Source: Larix kaempferi
Lineage: Eukaryota > Streptophyta > Pinopsida > Pinales > Pinaceae
Assembly (NCBI GenBank): GCA_027924585.1
Contig: BSBM01000870.1
Location: 6,261,001 to 6,325,000, forward strand
Direction: 5' to 3'
Length of the DNA: 64,000 bases
Made by a program: the position numbers and the translations under genes. A model generated the notes under the pieces. The model saw only the letters and a program-made list of their open reading frames with translations, had not been told where the DNA came from and searched no databases. Shown piece after piece: positions 37,470 through 49,357 of the stretch; positions within the stretch are counted from its first letter, which is position 1, and every line of letters starts with the position of its first letter.

Positions 37470-37855
37470 ATAGCTATGCACCTTACATACCTTGGCATAC
37501 AATATATGTAAAAAATGATATATGGTCGCAAATAAGGTCTTGATCCATTAAAGTAACAAAATTTAAACTCGTAAAATGTGAAGGAAGATGTGATTGACCA
37601 GCCTACTGCTAGAGTTTTTAAATAGTGTTATGATGACACTGTCAAATCCTTGTACTACCAATAGCTATGCACCTTACATACCTTGGCATACGATATATGT
37701 AAAAAATGATATATGGTCGCAAACAAATAAGGTCATGATCCATTAAAGTAAAAAATTTAAACTCGTAAAATGTGAAGGAAGATGTGAGTCACCACCCTAC
37801 TGCTAGAGTTTTTAAATAGTGTTATGATGACACTATCAAATCCTTGTACTACCAT
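37470..37855. repeat. 191-bp tandem duplication (two copies)
   Basis: Copies at about 37470-37660 and 37661-37855. Both start ATAGCTATGCACCTTACATA and end CCTTGTACTACCA, differing by a few bases and one small insertion (ACAA). Confidence 0.9.
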
Positions 37856-38347
37856 GACCTTTGGCTCTGCGAAGGGGCTCTACCCTTTTGTACTATTTGC
37901 GAGGCATTAACAGGTGGATGGTAGAAATTCTAACCGATAGTTCTGGAGGAGACAAAGGGCGTGAAAGGGTTTATTCTACCATCTTGTTCCAGTGGGTCTC
38001 GGCTTGGAGGCCCACGAATTTTTCTGATACAGTCGAGTTACAGTATTACCAGATAAAGCTTCTAACACGAGCTAGACCCACGTTGAAGAAGCCCATGTCA
38101 TAGCTTTGGGACTTGGCTCATCACAAAGGCGCAGCTTCATACCAACATCAAATTAAGACTTCAATTCTTGTTTCTGGTAGGTTTGGTTACAGTGAATCAT
38201 ACACTTAAACTGTTCTTTACTTACTTACCTATTGATTGATAAAAATTCTCCTGGTTTAACTTATGTCTTGTATGTGATGGTAGGTTGCATCGAGGTCTTC
38301 AAACTGCGTACAAGCATGTGCTGCTCCTCGGGTAGGAAACAAACTGA
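37856..38347. other. Intergenic, unrecognised 80-codon frame
   Basis: The plus-strand frame 37861-38103 is GC-richer than its surroundings but matches no family I recognise. No other support. Confidence 0.35.
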
Positions 38348-38561
38348 TTACTGTATGTTCTCTACGTTCGTTAGAAATGAACTCAAGAGTGAAAAAGACC
38401 CTTAAGGGAGGTCTCCGAGGGAAGACCATGTCTTCTCGATCGTTTAACCCAACCTTACTGTATGTTCTCTACGTTTGTTAGAAATGAACTCAAGAGTGAA
38501 AAAGACCCTTAAGGGAGGTCTCCGAGGGAAGACCATGTCTTCTCGATTGTTTAACCCAACT
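38348..38561. repeat. 107-bp tandem duplication (two copies)
   Basis: 38348-38454 and 38455-38561, nearly identical: TTACTGTATGTTCTCTACGT through 'tttaacccaac'. Very few differences suggest a recent event. Confidence 0.92.
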
Positions 38562-39787
38562 AAATAGATATAAAAATCTTTACTGATTTGTTGAGGACCG
38601 AAAGTCATATGCGAGACTATTCTATCCCTCCATGCATCTGCAGGACAAAGAGTTTTTATGTATAAACGACGACAGGGTACCGATTTATCAACTAGACCGA
38701 AACAACGATAAAGCTGGGCAAACAAATAATATATAATCGCACAGTCCCAAGAAGTCATATAAGCTAATGAAACATGGAAGTATCATCTTAACTTCAGTCA
38801 TTTTTTACAGAGTAAGTACGGTATGGTATTAACGGAAGTCTTAAATATATAGTTGGCTCTCAACTGGTGACTTTATGAGAGTGATATACATACACTGTAC
38901 AACCCATGAGGGTTCCAAGGACGGGACCAATTCGTATTGCAGGCTGCCCATAGCGTATTAGAGGGTTAAAATCTTAAATACTTAGATGGACACCTTCTCA
39001 AAACTAAAAACTCTCATCTACAGGGTTGACAGGTTAACTACTCAATAAGAGATTAAATAATGCCAGATCAGGTCTGAAAACTATTAACCATAATTTATAT
39101 GAGATAAAAAAAATACCAAACTACTTGAAACGGAGACGAGATGGAGCTCAAATCATGAAGGGAGGTACCCAATAATTCCACCTAGTAAAGAAATTAACCA
39201 AAATCCAAATCTAGTAATTTTAATCATTTCATCGGGATATATATATATATATATATATTTGGATGTACCGTTAATAACTGCTTTTATATATATATTTTGC
39301 CATGCACCATTAAGAGCTGCATTTTTAAATATATATATATATATATAAAGCGGCTCTCAACTGTACATGGCAAACCCAGCTTTAAAAAGACAAAATTTAC
39401 ATTTCTATCAAGCCATCTAAAAGAACCCAAGTGCCAACTGTGGTTACCAAGCCATCTGAAAGCACCCAAGTGCTGACGGTGGTCACCATTACATCTCTAT
39501 CTCGATAGGCAAATAAGGGTAACCAGGGGGGGTTTCAACATAGAGTGTCTTCATGGGTAAACATAGAAACCCCTAGTAGAATTTTCACAAGGATGCCAAG
39601 GGCTGCCAGACTCAATATCTTGATAAAATTTCATACTTTATTCTTTTTATTTCCGACCAAATAAAATTTTGAAGGGCTGCCAGACTCAAAACCCTGAGAA
39701 ATACTCTATAAAACATTAAGGGAAGATCTTATACATTTTAAATTCAGGCTATAAAAAAGCCTCTAAGTGATAAACCAGGATTACCTG
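38562..39787. other. Intergenic with (AT)n microsatellites
   Basis: AT repeats at about 39238-39258 and 39328-39348. A ~37-bp doublet ('aagccatctgaaagcaccca') lies near 39410-39480. No gene was recognised. Confidence 0.5.
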
Positions 39788-40780
39788 ATAGCAAGCATAG
39801 TTACTCTAGATCGAATAATATTGAGTGTAAGACGAAGATGTTATTGCAAGCCCTGTAAAGAAAAATATGGTTAAACAGAGAAGAATAATGAAGCTTGACT
39901 AAATCTAAACTCTAGCTTTAGGAGGATGTAGTTGTAAATATTTACCTGTGTAGAGGTAAGAACTCATGTATCTGGAGGAAACCCTCATCTCCTATCGAAG
40001 CCACAATCCTCCACAAATTTCTATAGTCGCTGCAGTGCAGTGCAGTGATCTGCTCGAGCTCTCAATATAAAATATTTCTTCAGTCTCTGCGGTCCTCGAT
40101 CTCTCTATATAAACACAATATGTTGAAGTAGGGACGTGAGATAGATGAAGGAACGCCCGTACCAACATTATCTTGTGTTGGCAGATTCATATCTTGTGTC
40201 GCAATACACAGGTGATAAGAGAAAGAGTTTACTTGTCCAGAGGAAGGCCACTACTAAAACCCTCTCGCTTCCACTAAGCTTGAACCACTGTGAGAGAAAA
40301 AAGAACCTTTTATCTAGAGGAAAATGGAAAATATAGCATATGCATAAGAAATCTCTTACCAGGGTCCGGAAGAACATAAATCTAGGCAGCTGTTAGAGAT
40401 ATTCTTTACCCTCCAAAAGGAAAATCGAGTCTTGTAGCACACTGCAAAATAAAACAATAAATTAGTTGTCTTTCATATTTCTGGCCATAGGATTTCTGAC
40501 ACTATATATAAACTCTCGGGCTTCCTTCTTTTTCACGGATTTATCAGCGGCCTGTTGGATTTCTCGGCGGCCTCCCCTGCCTGCTCTTCAGGTCCACTTA
40601 TGGCTCAGAGCGGTGTAAAGAATGGTTCAAGATTTAGCGCCGCCTCTAATTCAGCTATTGTCCATTTTAAATTCACGTTTTCATCCTGTGCAACAGGGCT
40701 AATCATCAATTGAATTTTTGAACATATCTCCTGTAGCTGCACGCATCCTTCAGGCTCCTTCAATTCCTTAAGTTTCTTAG
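39788..40780 (-). ncRNA. Possible spliced minus-strand transcript or gene relic
   Basis: On the minus strand several good splice signals line up. An exon at 39788-39855 sits between TTTTTCTTTACAG and GTAATCC. A donor after CTCTACACAG (about 39947) and another after CCGGACCCTG (about 40361) precede it. Further upstream, a 58-codon open stretch ending at 40605-40607 reads as plausible protein (KKLKELKEPEGCVQLQEICS at its start), loosely LRR-like. The pieces do not join into one frame, so this may be a long non-coding RNA or a decayed NLR gene. It rests on splice-site pattern only. Confidence 0.25.
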
Positions 40781-42978
40781 CTTAAAGCTTGAGTCAAATT
40801 ATATAAATCGAAAACCTTTAACGCTGTCCATTTTGAGATGCAGAGTTTTTGGCAAATTCATGGCAACACAGTTTCATCATAATGCAGATGTCCTTCCTCC
40901 TCCGTGCAGCTAGATGACCTCAAAAGTGGCAACTAGGCTGTGCAATAAGCATAATAGAATGCCATGTTTAGTTCATTGTTGAAAAAAATAGTTAATAGTC
41001 TAAGATTTGCTGGATTCTCTCCTCAGTATTTGAGTTGTCTCTGCAGTGTGTGTTCTGAACTTGGTGGTTACTCGATTCCCTTCTCAATAATGCAATTGTC
41101 ATTGATGGCCATGGAGAAAATGGTTTCCTCCAAGATAAATTTTTGTTCGAATACATTGACTCACATCTATGCTCTCTCCTCAAACAATCCTGAAACAAAA
41201 ATCTGTCACAACGATTAAAAAGAAACAGGTGCCAACAAGATATACCGCTCATACTATGTGCTTATAGCTGCCATATAACCTGGCAAATTAGCGTCTGCAT
41301 GCAAGACAAGGTTAATTGTTTATAATTTTCTCATTGTGGGTAGTGTAAGTGCATTGGTAGAATGCGCCCAAGATTTTAGACGCTCAATAACAAAGGTAAC
41401 TCCAACAACCAAATGTAGCATATGCACGGAAGCATTGCTACTTGATTAGTACTATGACATGGATACACGACATGTGTTTACATTAGTTCAATCTGATTAT
41501 ATTCAATGGATACATTCATAACTGTTCAACTTTTTGAAATATGTATCCTCCTTTTTCTACGTTGTCTATACCGGTGGGTTCGGTTCAATTGTTAAAAATA
41601 TATTTAGGAAAAAATATACTTTTATCTGGTACGAACGTTGATTTGCTAGTTTTATTTGAATACGATAGGGTTGTGCTCATTCTCTCTATGGGAAGTTTCA
41701 TGGTAATCCCTGGAATTTGAAATGATTAGTTGACAAATCATCATAGGATGAATGCCCAGACGCTTTCTATGTTCCTAGGATGAATGCTTAGATCTCTTGT
41801 GGCCTCAGTGCTACAAACTTCATCATTTGTGTCTTTGTTAAAACCAACGTTTGAAATTGCGGAGGGTGTCATTACTTTTAAGCTCTATTAAACTACTAAA
41901 ATTCCATTTTTTCCCGCATTACGATGAACTTGATCCATCCCAAAAAGTTTTTACAAATCAAAACAAAAAGTATAAATTTATCACTTACTCTATTTTCTTT
42001 TAACTAAACTTCAACCAATTTAAAATCGACAAAATTATATTCTTTGAACAAGAGATTTAAATACGACAAAGATCCTTAGTTAAAAAGTCAACAAAATGAT
42101 ATTCTTTCGTGGAAAACTTTGAATACAACAAAAGTATCAAGTCCAATGTGGGTTCCTTTTAAATAACTATAGTTTTTTCACATTATACATAAAACGGGCA
42201 TACTTATTGGCATCAAGTATTGTGGTCTAACTTTAAAAATTCACATTTTAATATAAAATTTTAGATGGATAGGGACAATAAAATTTTAGATGGATAGAAA
42301 CAAAGATTATTTAGATTTGATAGATGGATAAAAATAAAATAAAAAATATAAGTTTTGCTAGTAAAACAATTCCTTTATTATAGAGGTTTAGAATTGGGAA
42401 ATTTTGGCTTCGAACTCGCTTATAATATGTATATGAGTGGGATCGATTTCTACTATTTTATGGCGACCATGATTTTCTATGTATAATTTATGAGTGCTAT
42501 TCGGTTGCGGTTTTTATGCTCTTGAGCAATTTTTTTTAATGTACAATGTTTGATGGTTTCCATTGCTAGTTTTGCCCTTGTATTTTCTTCTATTGCAATT
42601 TAATAGTCCCTTTGTTCAACATTTTTTATTCTTTTGGGATAGGTTATATTATTGAATCGAAAGGGTTTATATAACCATAGTTTTAAAGCCCTGTATTTCG
42701 ATTTTTAAGCTATTTGATGGCTAGTTTTCTTGCAATGCCATATACTTAAATATGCTTTGATAACATCTTTGACAACTATAAATAAATTTTAATTCAAAAT
42801 TTAGAAAAAGATAATGTTGAATACTCTAATCTTGCTTATACCGTCCCCAATTCAACATATGTTTGCTGGGAAAATCCCCTGTCTATGAGGTTGATGGATT
42901 TTTCCTTTGCATTGTTTGTCTTTTTCATTACATTTAATTAAAAAATTCATTTCTATGTGTGAACAACTTATCAGGAAA
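40781..42978. other. Intergenic, no convincing gene
   Basis: Frames up to 86 codons overlap each other on opposite strands (40964-41252) and match nothing I know. The rest is AT-rich, without structure. Confidence 0.5.
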
Positions 42979-43378
42979 TTGATTATAATTTATCGCTCGG
43001 CTTGGAGGAATGTATAAGGATAGTCAATTGAGTGTAGATCGGGTGGTTGGGAGGAATGTTGTTGTCCTCCCCACCCAGGTTCAAATCTCGCTTTGTGACA
43101 CTTGCTCCTTGGGAGCCGACTTTGACTATGTAATGATTTTAATGCTGGTCAGACCTTAATTCTCTGGAATAACAGGTGTTGATTATAATTTATCTCTCGG
43201 CTTGGTGGAATGTATAAGGATAGTCAATTGGGTGTAGATAGGGTGGTTGGGAGGAATGTTGTTGTCCTCCCCACCCGGGTTCAAATCTCGCTTTGCGACA
43301 CTTGCTCCTTGGGAACCGACTTTGATTATGTAATGATTTTAATGCTGGTCAGACCTTAATTCTCCGGAATAACAGGGG
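42979..43378 (+). repeat. tRNA-derived SINE-like unit, tandem dimer (2 x 200 bp)
   Basis: Copies 42979-43178 and 43179-43378. Each carries an A-box-like TAGTCAATTG(A/G) (43021, 43221) and a B-box-like GTTCAAATC (43079-43087, 43279-43287), with about 48 nt between boxes. A short hairpin (GAGGA...TCCTC) occupies the place of a variable arm. This RNA polymerase III promoter layout in a 200-nt non-coding unit suggests a tRNA-derived SINE. No poly-A or target duplication was found. Confidence 0.55.
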
Positions 43379-45505
43379 TTGGAAATTTCTTAGTAGATGT
43401 AGCCCTCTAACAAATGGTGAACCATCATTTTAAAAAAGGATATTATTTTGGATGTAACCATATAAATATTTTAGTCATACAAACATGGAGATATTTACTT
43501 TATTTAGAAAAAGAAAACAACCATGAGTCAACAACCTTCAACACGAAGCCTACATATATGCATTTGTTTGACAACATGAGGCCTCCAACCTTGATTGACA
43601 AATCCATTAGTAGCGAGTCATTTTTTTTGGCGTAAGAATATCTCATGGATTTATAACATAACCCATAAAAACACCGAGAACCAATGTTGTACCTCAACAT
43701 TGTTATTGCTTTCAATGACCCGAGCACAGATTAATGAAATGCAATGACAATAATAGTTGATCCACGTCTACAATCATAACAAATGTTCGTAATTTTCATT
43801 GAATATAATATTTTTATTAAAGGTGCATAAGGATTTATATGCCACCCATTATTATGTTAAAAGAGAAAGCGTTTATTTAGACAAAGGCATTGCAATAAGA
43901 TTACTAAATTAAAACGAGGTAGAGAGAAGTAAAACTTTAAGTTGCCGTACTTATAAAATGAGGTAAAAAGAAGTGAAACTTTAAGTCTCCGCACTTATAC
44001 ACTAGCAATTGCTCTATAAGATGTAAAGAAACACCGACATGAAAAATAAAATTAATAGAAAGTAAAGTAAACATGATGAAGCAAAAAAGGGAATAGTGAA
44101 AGAGATGCTATGACGAGAATAATAAAATGCAATGTTACGTATATTTATTAGAATTAAATTTTAGTTTTTTATATGAATGTTGCTACTTGATGGAATATAG
44201 CTCTGAAACACCCTCGATCTGGGGGCTGGTAGGAAAGTGAAAGCCTACCCGGCTCGGTAAGAGTACCATTTATATTGTAGGTGTGGTAAACAATTTGATC
44301 TGGTAGGCAGAGTCAATATTTTATATCGGTGGTAATAAGGGTAAGAGGACTACTACGCTCTGCTACGTGGATTAAAGGTCTATTTACCTATCTTGAAACC
44401 ACAACACATGATGCTAGGAAAAACTTGTTGGTTGGCATGATATGCACCTATAGGGTGTTTAGGGGTTTGCAGTGATTTACTATTATACTAGGCACCCTCA
44501 TGTATTGACCATAAGGATAGCCATCACCAAACATATAGGTGATAACAAATTGGTGCTATCACTGTTAATTGCTCAACATATGGTTCAAAATTCCTACCAA
44601 AGGCCTGTCCAATAACTAAGTTTTATAAGTGAGCCGGTATAGAAAGGGTGGTTAAGATGCTAGGTTGTTTATATAGGTTGGAACATAAAGAAAGGTATTC
44701 CCGCAGGCAAAGGTAAATGGCGATGTTCTAAGTGGCCACCCCGATAAGATCTCCTGAAGTCCAGGCACGCAGTGAATCAATCCAAGGAAGATAAACAAAG
44801 AAGGTCTCTAAAGCCCGCCCGATATTACGTATATAAATAGAAAGGTGTTCATAGATAAATAACATATAGAAAAGTCCCAGGTCTAAAGCGGTGAGGCACG
44901 AAAGTGAGGAGCAGAGCTTTAAGTTAGTAAAGAGAACGAACAGGGTGTTTTCTTTACGTGGACTGCCTCACCAAACTTAGTTATTAGTTTTTGTTCTTAA
45001 CTTTTATATACGTAGTTCCTGAAATCATGTTTGCTTTGATTTAATGGATGCTTCTTTTGTACCACTCACTATGACTATTTTTCCCTGACCGAGTTGGTTT
45101 GGCTGAGCCTTGTCGATCTACAATTAAGTAATTAGAATCCACTAGATTGGTTAAAAATAGACCTACCCTTTCTTTTCATGCTTGAATCTCGTAGTTATCC
45201 ACTTGTTCTATCATACTTTCACTTACTGCCTTCATCCTAGTTGATTGAGTCCCAACCCTTTTATGAAGCCAAGTGGTTACGAAGTGCCTTTACCCACCTA
45301 TAGAAGGGAGGCCTGGCACTTGTTCTCCCTATACCAATTCTGAATGAATCTTAGTAGTGACATATCCCTTCTTATGCATTTTTAGGAATCTTAGGAAAGA
45401 CAGCTATGATCCCTTACCTTAGCCCTAGAAACCTTATCACTGTCTACCATATGCCTTTTATTCTAGGGGCTTCAGAGGGTCATCTCGATCTTTTTATGCA
45501 TGCAG
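43379..45505. other. Intergenic, no convincing gene
   Basis: A GC-richer block at 44205-44951 is bounded by short inverted ends (GAAACACCCT and AGGGTGTTTT) and might be a decayed DNA transposon or MITE, but the ends are only 9-10 bp and no target duplication is clear. Confidence 0.4.
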
Positions 45506-45811
45506 CACGAGGAAACTCTTGATCATCTCTTTGATCTTTGTCTTTTTGTGTTGAATCTTTGGGATCAAGCTGCCATGATTTTTCGACAAACCTCCAAAAT
45601 TAAGAGTAACCCAAGCAAAAAAATCATAGATTGGAGAGAGGCTCCCTTTCATAGCAGTTCTTTGAATTAGTTGTGGAAACTATTCTCGGGCTTTCTTCTA
45701 TGGGAGATATGGCGCGAGAGGAATAACAGAATTTTCCAGGATCAGTACAGAGGGGAAGCAACAATCTGGGCAAAAGTTAAGCATCACATTTTTGAAACTT
45801 TGAAGTGTTGA
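45506..45811 (+). pseudogene. LINE (L1-type) ORF2 C-terminal zf-RVT remnant
   Basis: 102 codons in one frame with the plant LINE zinc-binding reverse-transcriptase tail: HEETLDHLFDLC, LWDQAAMIF, then WKLFSGFLLWEIWRERNNRI, ending at TGA 45809-45811. An in-frame TAG interrupts it about 16 residues before the LLWEIWRERN block. The upstream RT and endonuclease domains are not recognisable. An old 5'-truncated insertion or fragment. Confidence 0.75.
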
Positions 45812-48082
45812 GAAATGGTTTTATTTCGGCATTGCATCACTTTGTAAAACAAGAAGCTCAGATTTTTAGAATCAAATTGCGTTTACTTGAAAATTCAGAT
45901 TGCTTACATAATGGTACATCTTAAATTTGTTTCTTTTTTCATGCTTTGGCATCTAGTTTTATCATTTTGATTTAATATTAAGAATATATATTCTTATGTA
46001 ATGTCCAAAACATATTTAAACATAGTAAGAAGAGGTAAATAATAATAGTATCGTAGTAGTAATATACAAAGATAAATAGGATAATCATAATACATAAGTA
46101 CCTTATTAAAAAGACATGCTTTAGTATCAAACGTGAACAACATTTCTATTTTTTTTTACTTAAATAGTCAATGTTATTTGGTTTCAAAGAAGCCTTTGAG
46201 CAGCGGAATTTTCCAGTAAAAATGCCGTTTTGAATCCATGATCTGTGATTCTTACTCTGATTATATATAATTAGAAGAGAGGCCGCTCATGACTGCTTTG
46301 CTATTGCATCCCATCGAATATATATATGAATTATTTTGGAGATTTCAAAATGTGGGCAATTAAAAGTATACTAGGCCATTACGCATTATATATCAGAAGC
46401 TACCACGCAAAGGAAGCAAGCCTCCCACTAACGTTGGTTGGCCAGTCTTTGCTTGCTTCTACAAGAATCTCATTGAACTTTGGGTCCATCTTTTTATTTC
46501 TTTTGTACTTTTCCCTCTTAGGCATCGGCCCCATTATTTAGCAACAGTGGCATCAAAACTCCCACGAGTTATGGCTTTGAGGATTCAACAAAAACCCAGA
46601 TGGGAGTGAGTTATGGCTCTGGCATCAACTAAAGCCTAGTCAGAATTGAATTTGAGTAAGTTATAACAAATTTTTGCCATAGTTACCAAATTTAATTTTT
46701 ACTTTCAATTAGTTATCATAAAGGAAATAGTTTGTATATATAAGCATATTTTCTGTTTTATTTTGTTAGACGTTAGTTCAAAATCTTTAAAAAATATTAG
46801 AATAACATATATTAGTTGTGGAAATTGCATAATTTGGGTGCTATAGAGGTATTCATGTGTGCTGAATATAGATATATATATTTCCAATACCATATATTCA
46901 TGACATTGAGAATATCCACATAGTTATAACATTATCTCATAGCCATTGTTTAATTCACGTTCTCTATTTTTCAAAGCCTTTTCATCAAGGTCTCATATAG
47001 TTTTATTAGACATGACTTTTGAACTATAGCATCAAAACTTATTTGTGCTGGACAATTCATTTCTTTCTTTCTGTTATATAAAGCGCTACATTGTTTAATC
47101 TTCTAAATTCTGGCTTAGCAAAATTATAGTTTCCAATATTTTGCTTTCCAAAAAATAAAAATATACCTTGATTTCACCTTTCAAGGATCGTTTTAAACTA
47201 GGCTTATCCAATAAGTATATTATGTAAGACGATGTACATGTGCCCTAGCTTATATTTTATCGACCGTATGGAAACATCGCAGGAAAGCTTTTTCTATTTT
47301 GTGCTCATTTAGAGGCTTACTTCGCACCATCTCCGTCAATGATAGCCAGCAAAGCCAGACCTCAACCTTCTGAGGAACAGGTATTTTCCTCGTTCCCTAT
47401 CTTTCTTCAATTCCATTCATTGCAGAGCACACATGCTTCTACTTGTGAAATGAATGTGAATGGAGACATGGATATGATTCATGAATAGAGTTTCTAAACT
47501 TATATCGATTCTTTTAAGAGCAGATGGATTTAGTGTCTGGTCTCGGCAACTTGACATCATTATATTATTATGATTAAAAGTTTGAAGGTTTAGTTATAGT
47601 TATAGATGTTCTTTTTAATTATTATATATATAATAACAATAAATCAATTAATGTTGTGGATGTTAAGACTTTTACTGTGTAATTTTTTTAAAAAATGGTT
47701 AAAATATAGCTAAATAGATATGGGAAAAAGATGCTGTAGAACATTGTTTATGAAGAAAGTGACAAAGTAAAGCACTGTTATTTTAAAATATTGCTATGAA
47801 CGGTTTATTATGAAAGTGGTCGGGGAAAGCACCGTTACTGTAAAATATTGCAAGATAGAGGATATAAGATGGGAGGGTAAATCACTATTGTTTTAAAATT
47901 TTGGCACTGCAGCCTATCTAAAATATGGTTCCTACAGCCTATCAAATAAGCAATGCATTTAATGTATTATGAGCAGTTGGATCAAAAATGCTACATGCAT
48001 TGTTACAGAATGCTTATTAAACACCATATCAACAACCCCAATAAATCTATGTATTGTGACAGGGTGGATTTAAACTTATGCT
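45812..48082. other. Intergenic, no convincing gene
   Basis: AT-rich, with short frames only. A TATA-like TTATATAAAGCGC near 47076 and a 14-codon ATG stretch ending in a CAG/GTATTT donor near 47382 are suggestive but unsupported. Confidence 0.45.
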
Positions 48083-48690
48083 TCACTAGATTGGAAATGC
48101 TGTAATTACTTGCCATGGTGTGGTGGCATAAGTTTAAATCTGCCTTGTCATTTCCTCACCAACTTGTGACATCCAAATTTATTGCATTAGGGTGTAATGC
48201 ATTTGGTTGATCTACTCTTTCTTTTATGTCCTATGTAGCAGGATATATATGAATCGCTAAATCCTATTTTTATGCTCCGTACCTCATTTCAAATCCTCTC
48301 ATCTATAATGTTTAATATGGTCTATATTTTATTTATTAAATTAAAATTTATTAAAAAATATTTATTTGAAAAACAATTGGTTGTTGAATGCTGACGTTAT
48401 TTTTGAAATTTGTAGCCCAGGAGGAGGCGGCGCAATGTCGTCACCGTCCTCTACATTGGCGGCCTGCATTTGTAATTATTAGTTGGGAAACATGGTGGTG
48501 TGAGCTTCGTTTCAAATGCCCATAACATATGTCAGACTGTTCTCACTAGACTGGAAATGCTGTAATTACTTGCCATGGTGTGTTGATATAAGTTTAAATC
48601 CGCCCTGTCATTTCCTCACCAACTTGTGACATCAAAATTTATTGCATTAGGGTGTAATGCATTTGGGTGATCTACTCTTTCTTTTACGCT
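48083..48690. repeat. 150-bp direct repeat pair flanking a 310-bp insert
   Basis: 48083-48232 and 48543-48690 share TCACTAGA(T/C)TGGAAATGCTG through GCATTTGG(T/G)TGATCTACTC. Between them lies sequence that includes repeat copy B (about 48220-48470), related to 37200-37420. Confidence 0.8.
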
Positions 48691-49357
48691 ATGAAGAAGT
48701 TGGAAGTACTAATGGTAAAAGTTCTGGTTTATTGACGGTGGATGTTGTATTAACTCTAGCGTATTGCAGGCCTAGAGTTACCAGATCGTTGCAGGTTCTT
48801 AATCTTGAAAGTGTTGTCGTGAAACACATTTTGAGGAGGGGAGAGTTATCTTATGGTTCTCTTGCACTAATTATTTCAATTGTCCATGCTCTTTCCTGCC
48901 TTCATGGAATCCGGTGAAGAATTTAAGGTATATACACGTTTGCAGGAGCGAATTAATCAAATTATAGGAAACAGAAAGCAAATGATATGTAATTAAAAAT
49001 TTGTTGTTTTATCTTGGTAGGTTTAATCGATGTTAATATGGCACTACAATGCATCATATATAAATATGATTTGTACATTTTGCAAGCATGTTTCCAGCTG
49101 CTAGTGTTGTTGCGGGAGTTGATGACGATCGACTATGTGAAGTTGAAGAGGATAAAGGGGTTTGCACATTGTAGAAAGCTGTAGTGGTTGTATGTTGATG
49201 GGTGCTCTGAGTTAGAAGAACTGCTAATGGAAACATTGGCATCTTTGCAGGTAATGTGTGAAGCTGAAGAGGATATAGGGGTTGTCACATTGTACAAAGC
49301 CCTTCGGTTGCTGCATATTGTTGGGTGCTTTGAGCTAGAAGAGCTGCTAGGTATGGA
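48657..49357 (+). pseudogene. NLR-type leucine-rich-repeat gene relic
   Basis: Two consecutive degenerate LRR units. 49137-49250 reads VKLKRIKGFAHCRKL, stop, WLYVDGCSELEELLMETLASLQ. 49258-49357 repeats it with a stop and a frameshift (VKLKRI, then LRLLHIVGCFELEELLGM). The C(S/F)ELEEL element is typical of plant TIR-NBS-LRR repeats, which recognise pathogen effectors in the cytosol. The frame at 48657-48917 (SLQVLNLES, YGSLAL) may be an upstream LRR piece. No NB-ARC or TIR motif was found, so this is a fragment. Confidence 0.6.

Noticed and set aside
38444-38758. 104-codon minus-strand frame
   Set aside because: It runs through one copy of the 107-bp tandem duplication and resembles nothing known to me.
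41339-41410. tRNA-like sequence (GTGCATTGGTAGAATGCGCCC)
   Set aside because: Only an A-box-like part is present. No B box or foldable cloverleaf was found downstream.
44205-44951. DNA transposon bounded by GAAACACCCT / AGGGTGTTTT
   Set aside because: Inverted ends are too short and no target duplication or transposase trace is visible.
47340-47381. Possible first exon (ATG to CAG/GTATTT) with an upstream TATA
   Set aside because: Fourteen codons with no recognisable continuation. The LRR relic downstream does not join to it in a clear frame.
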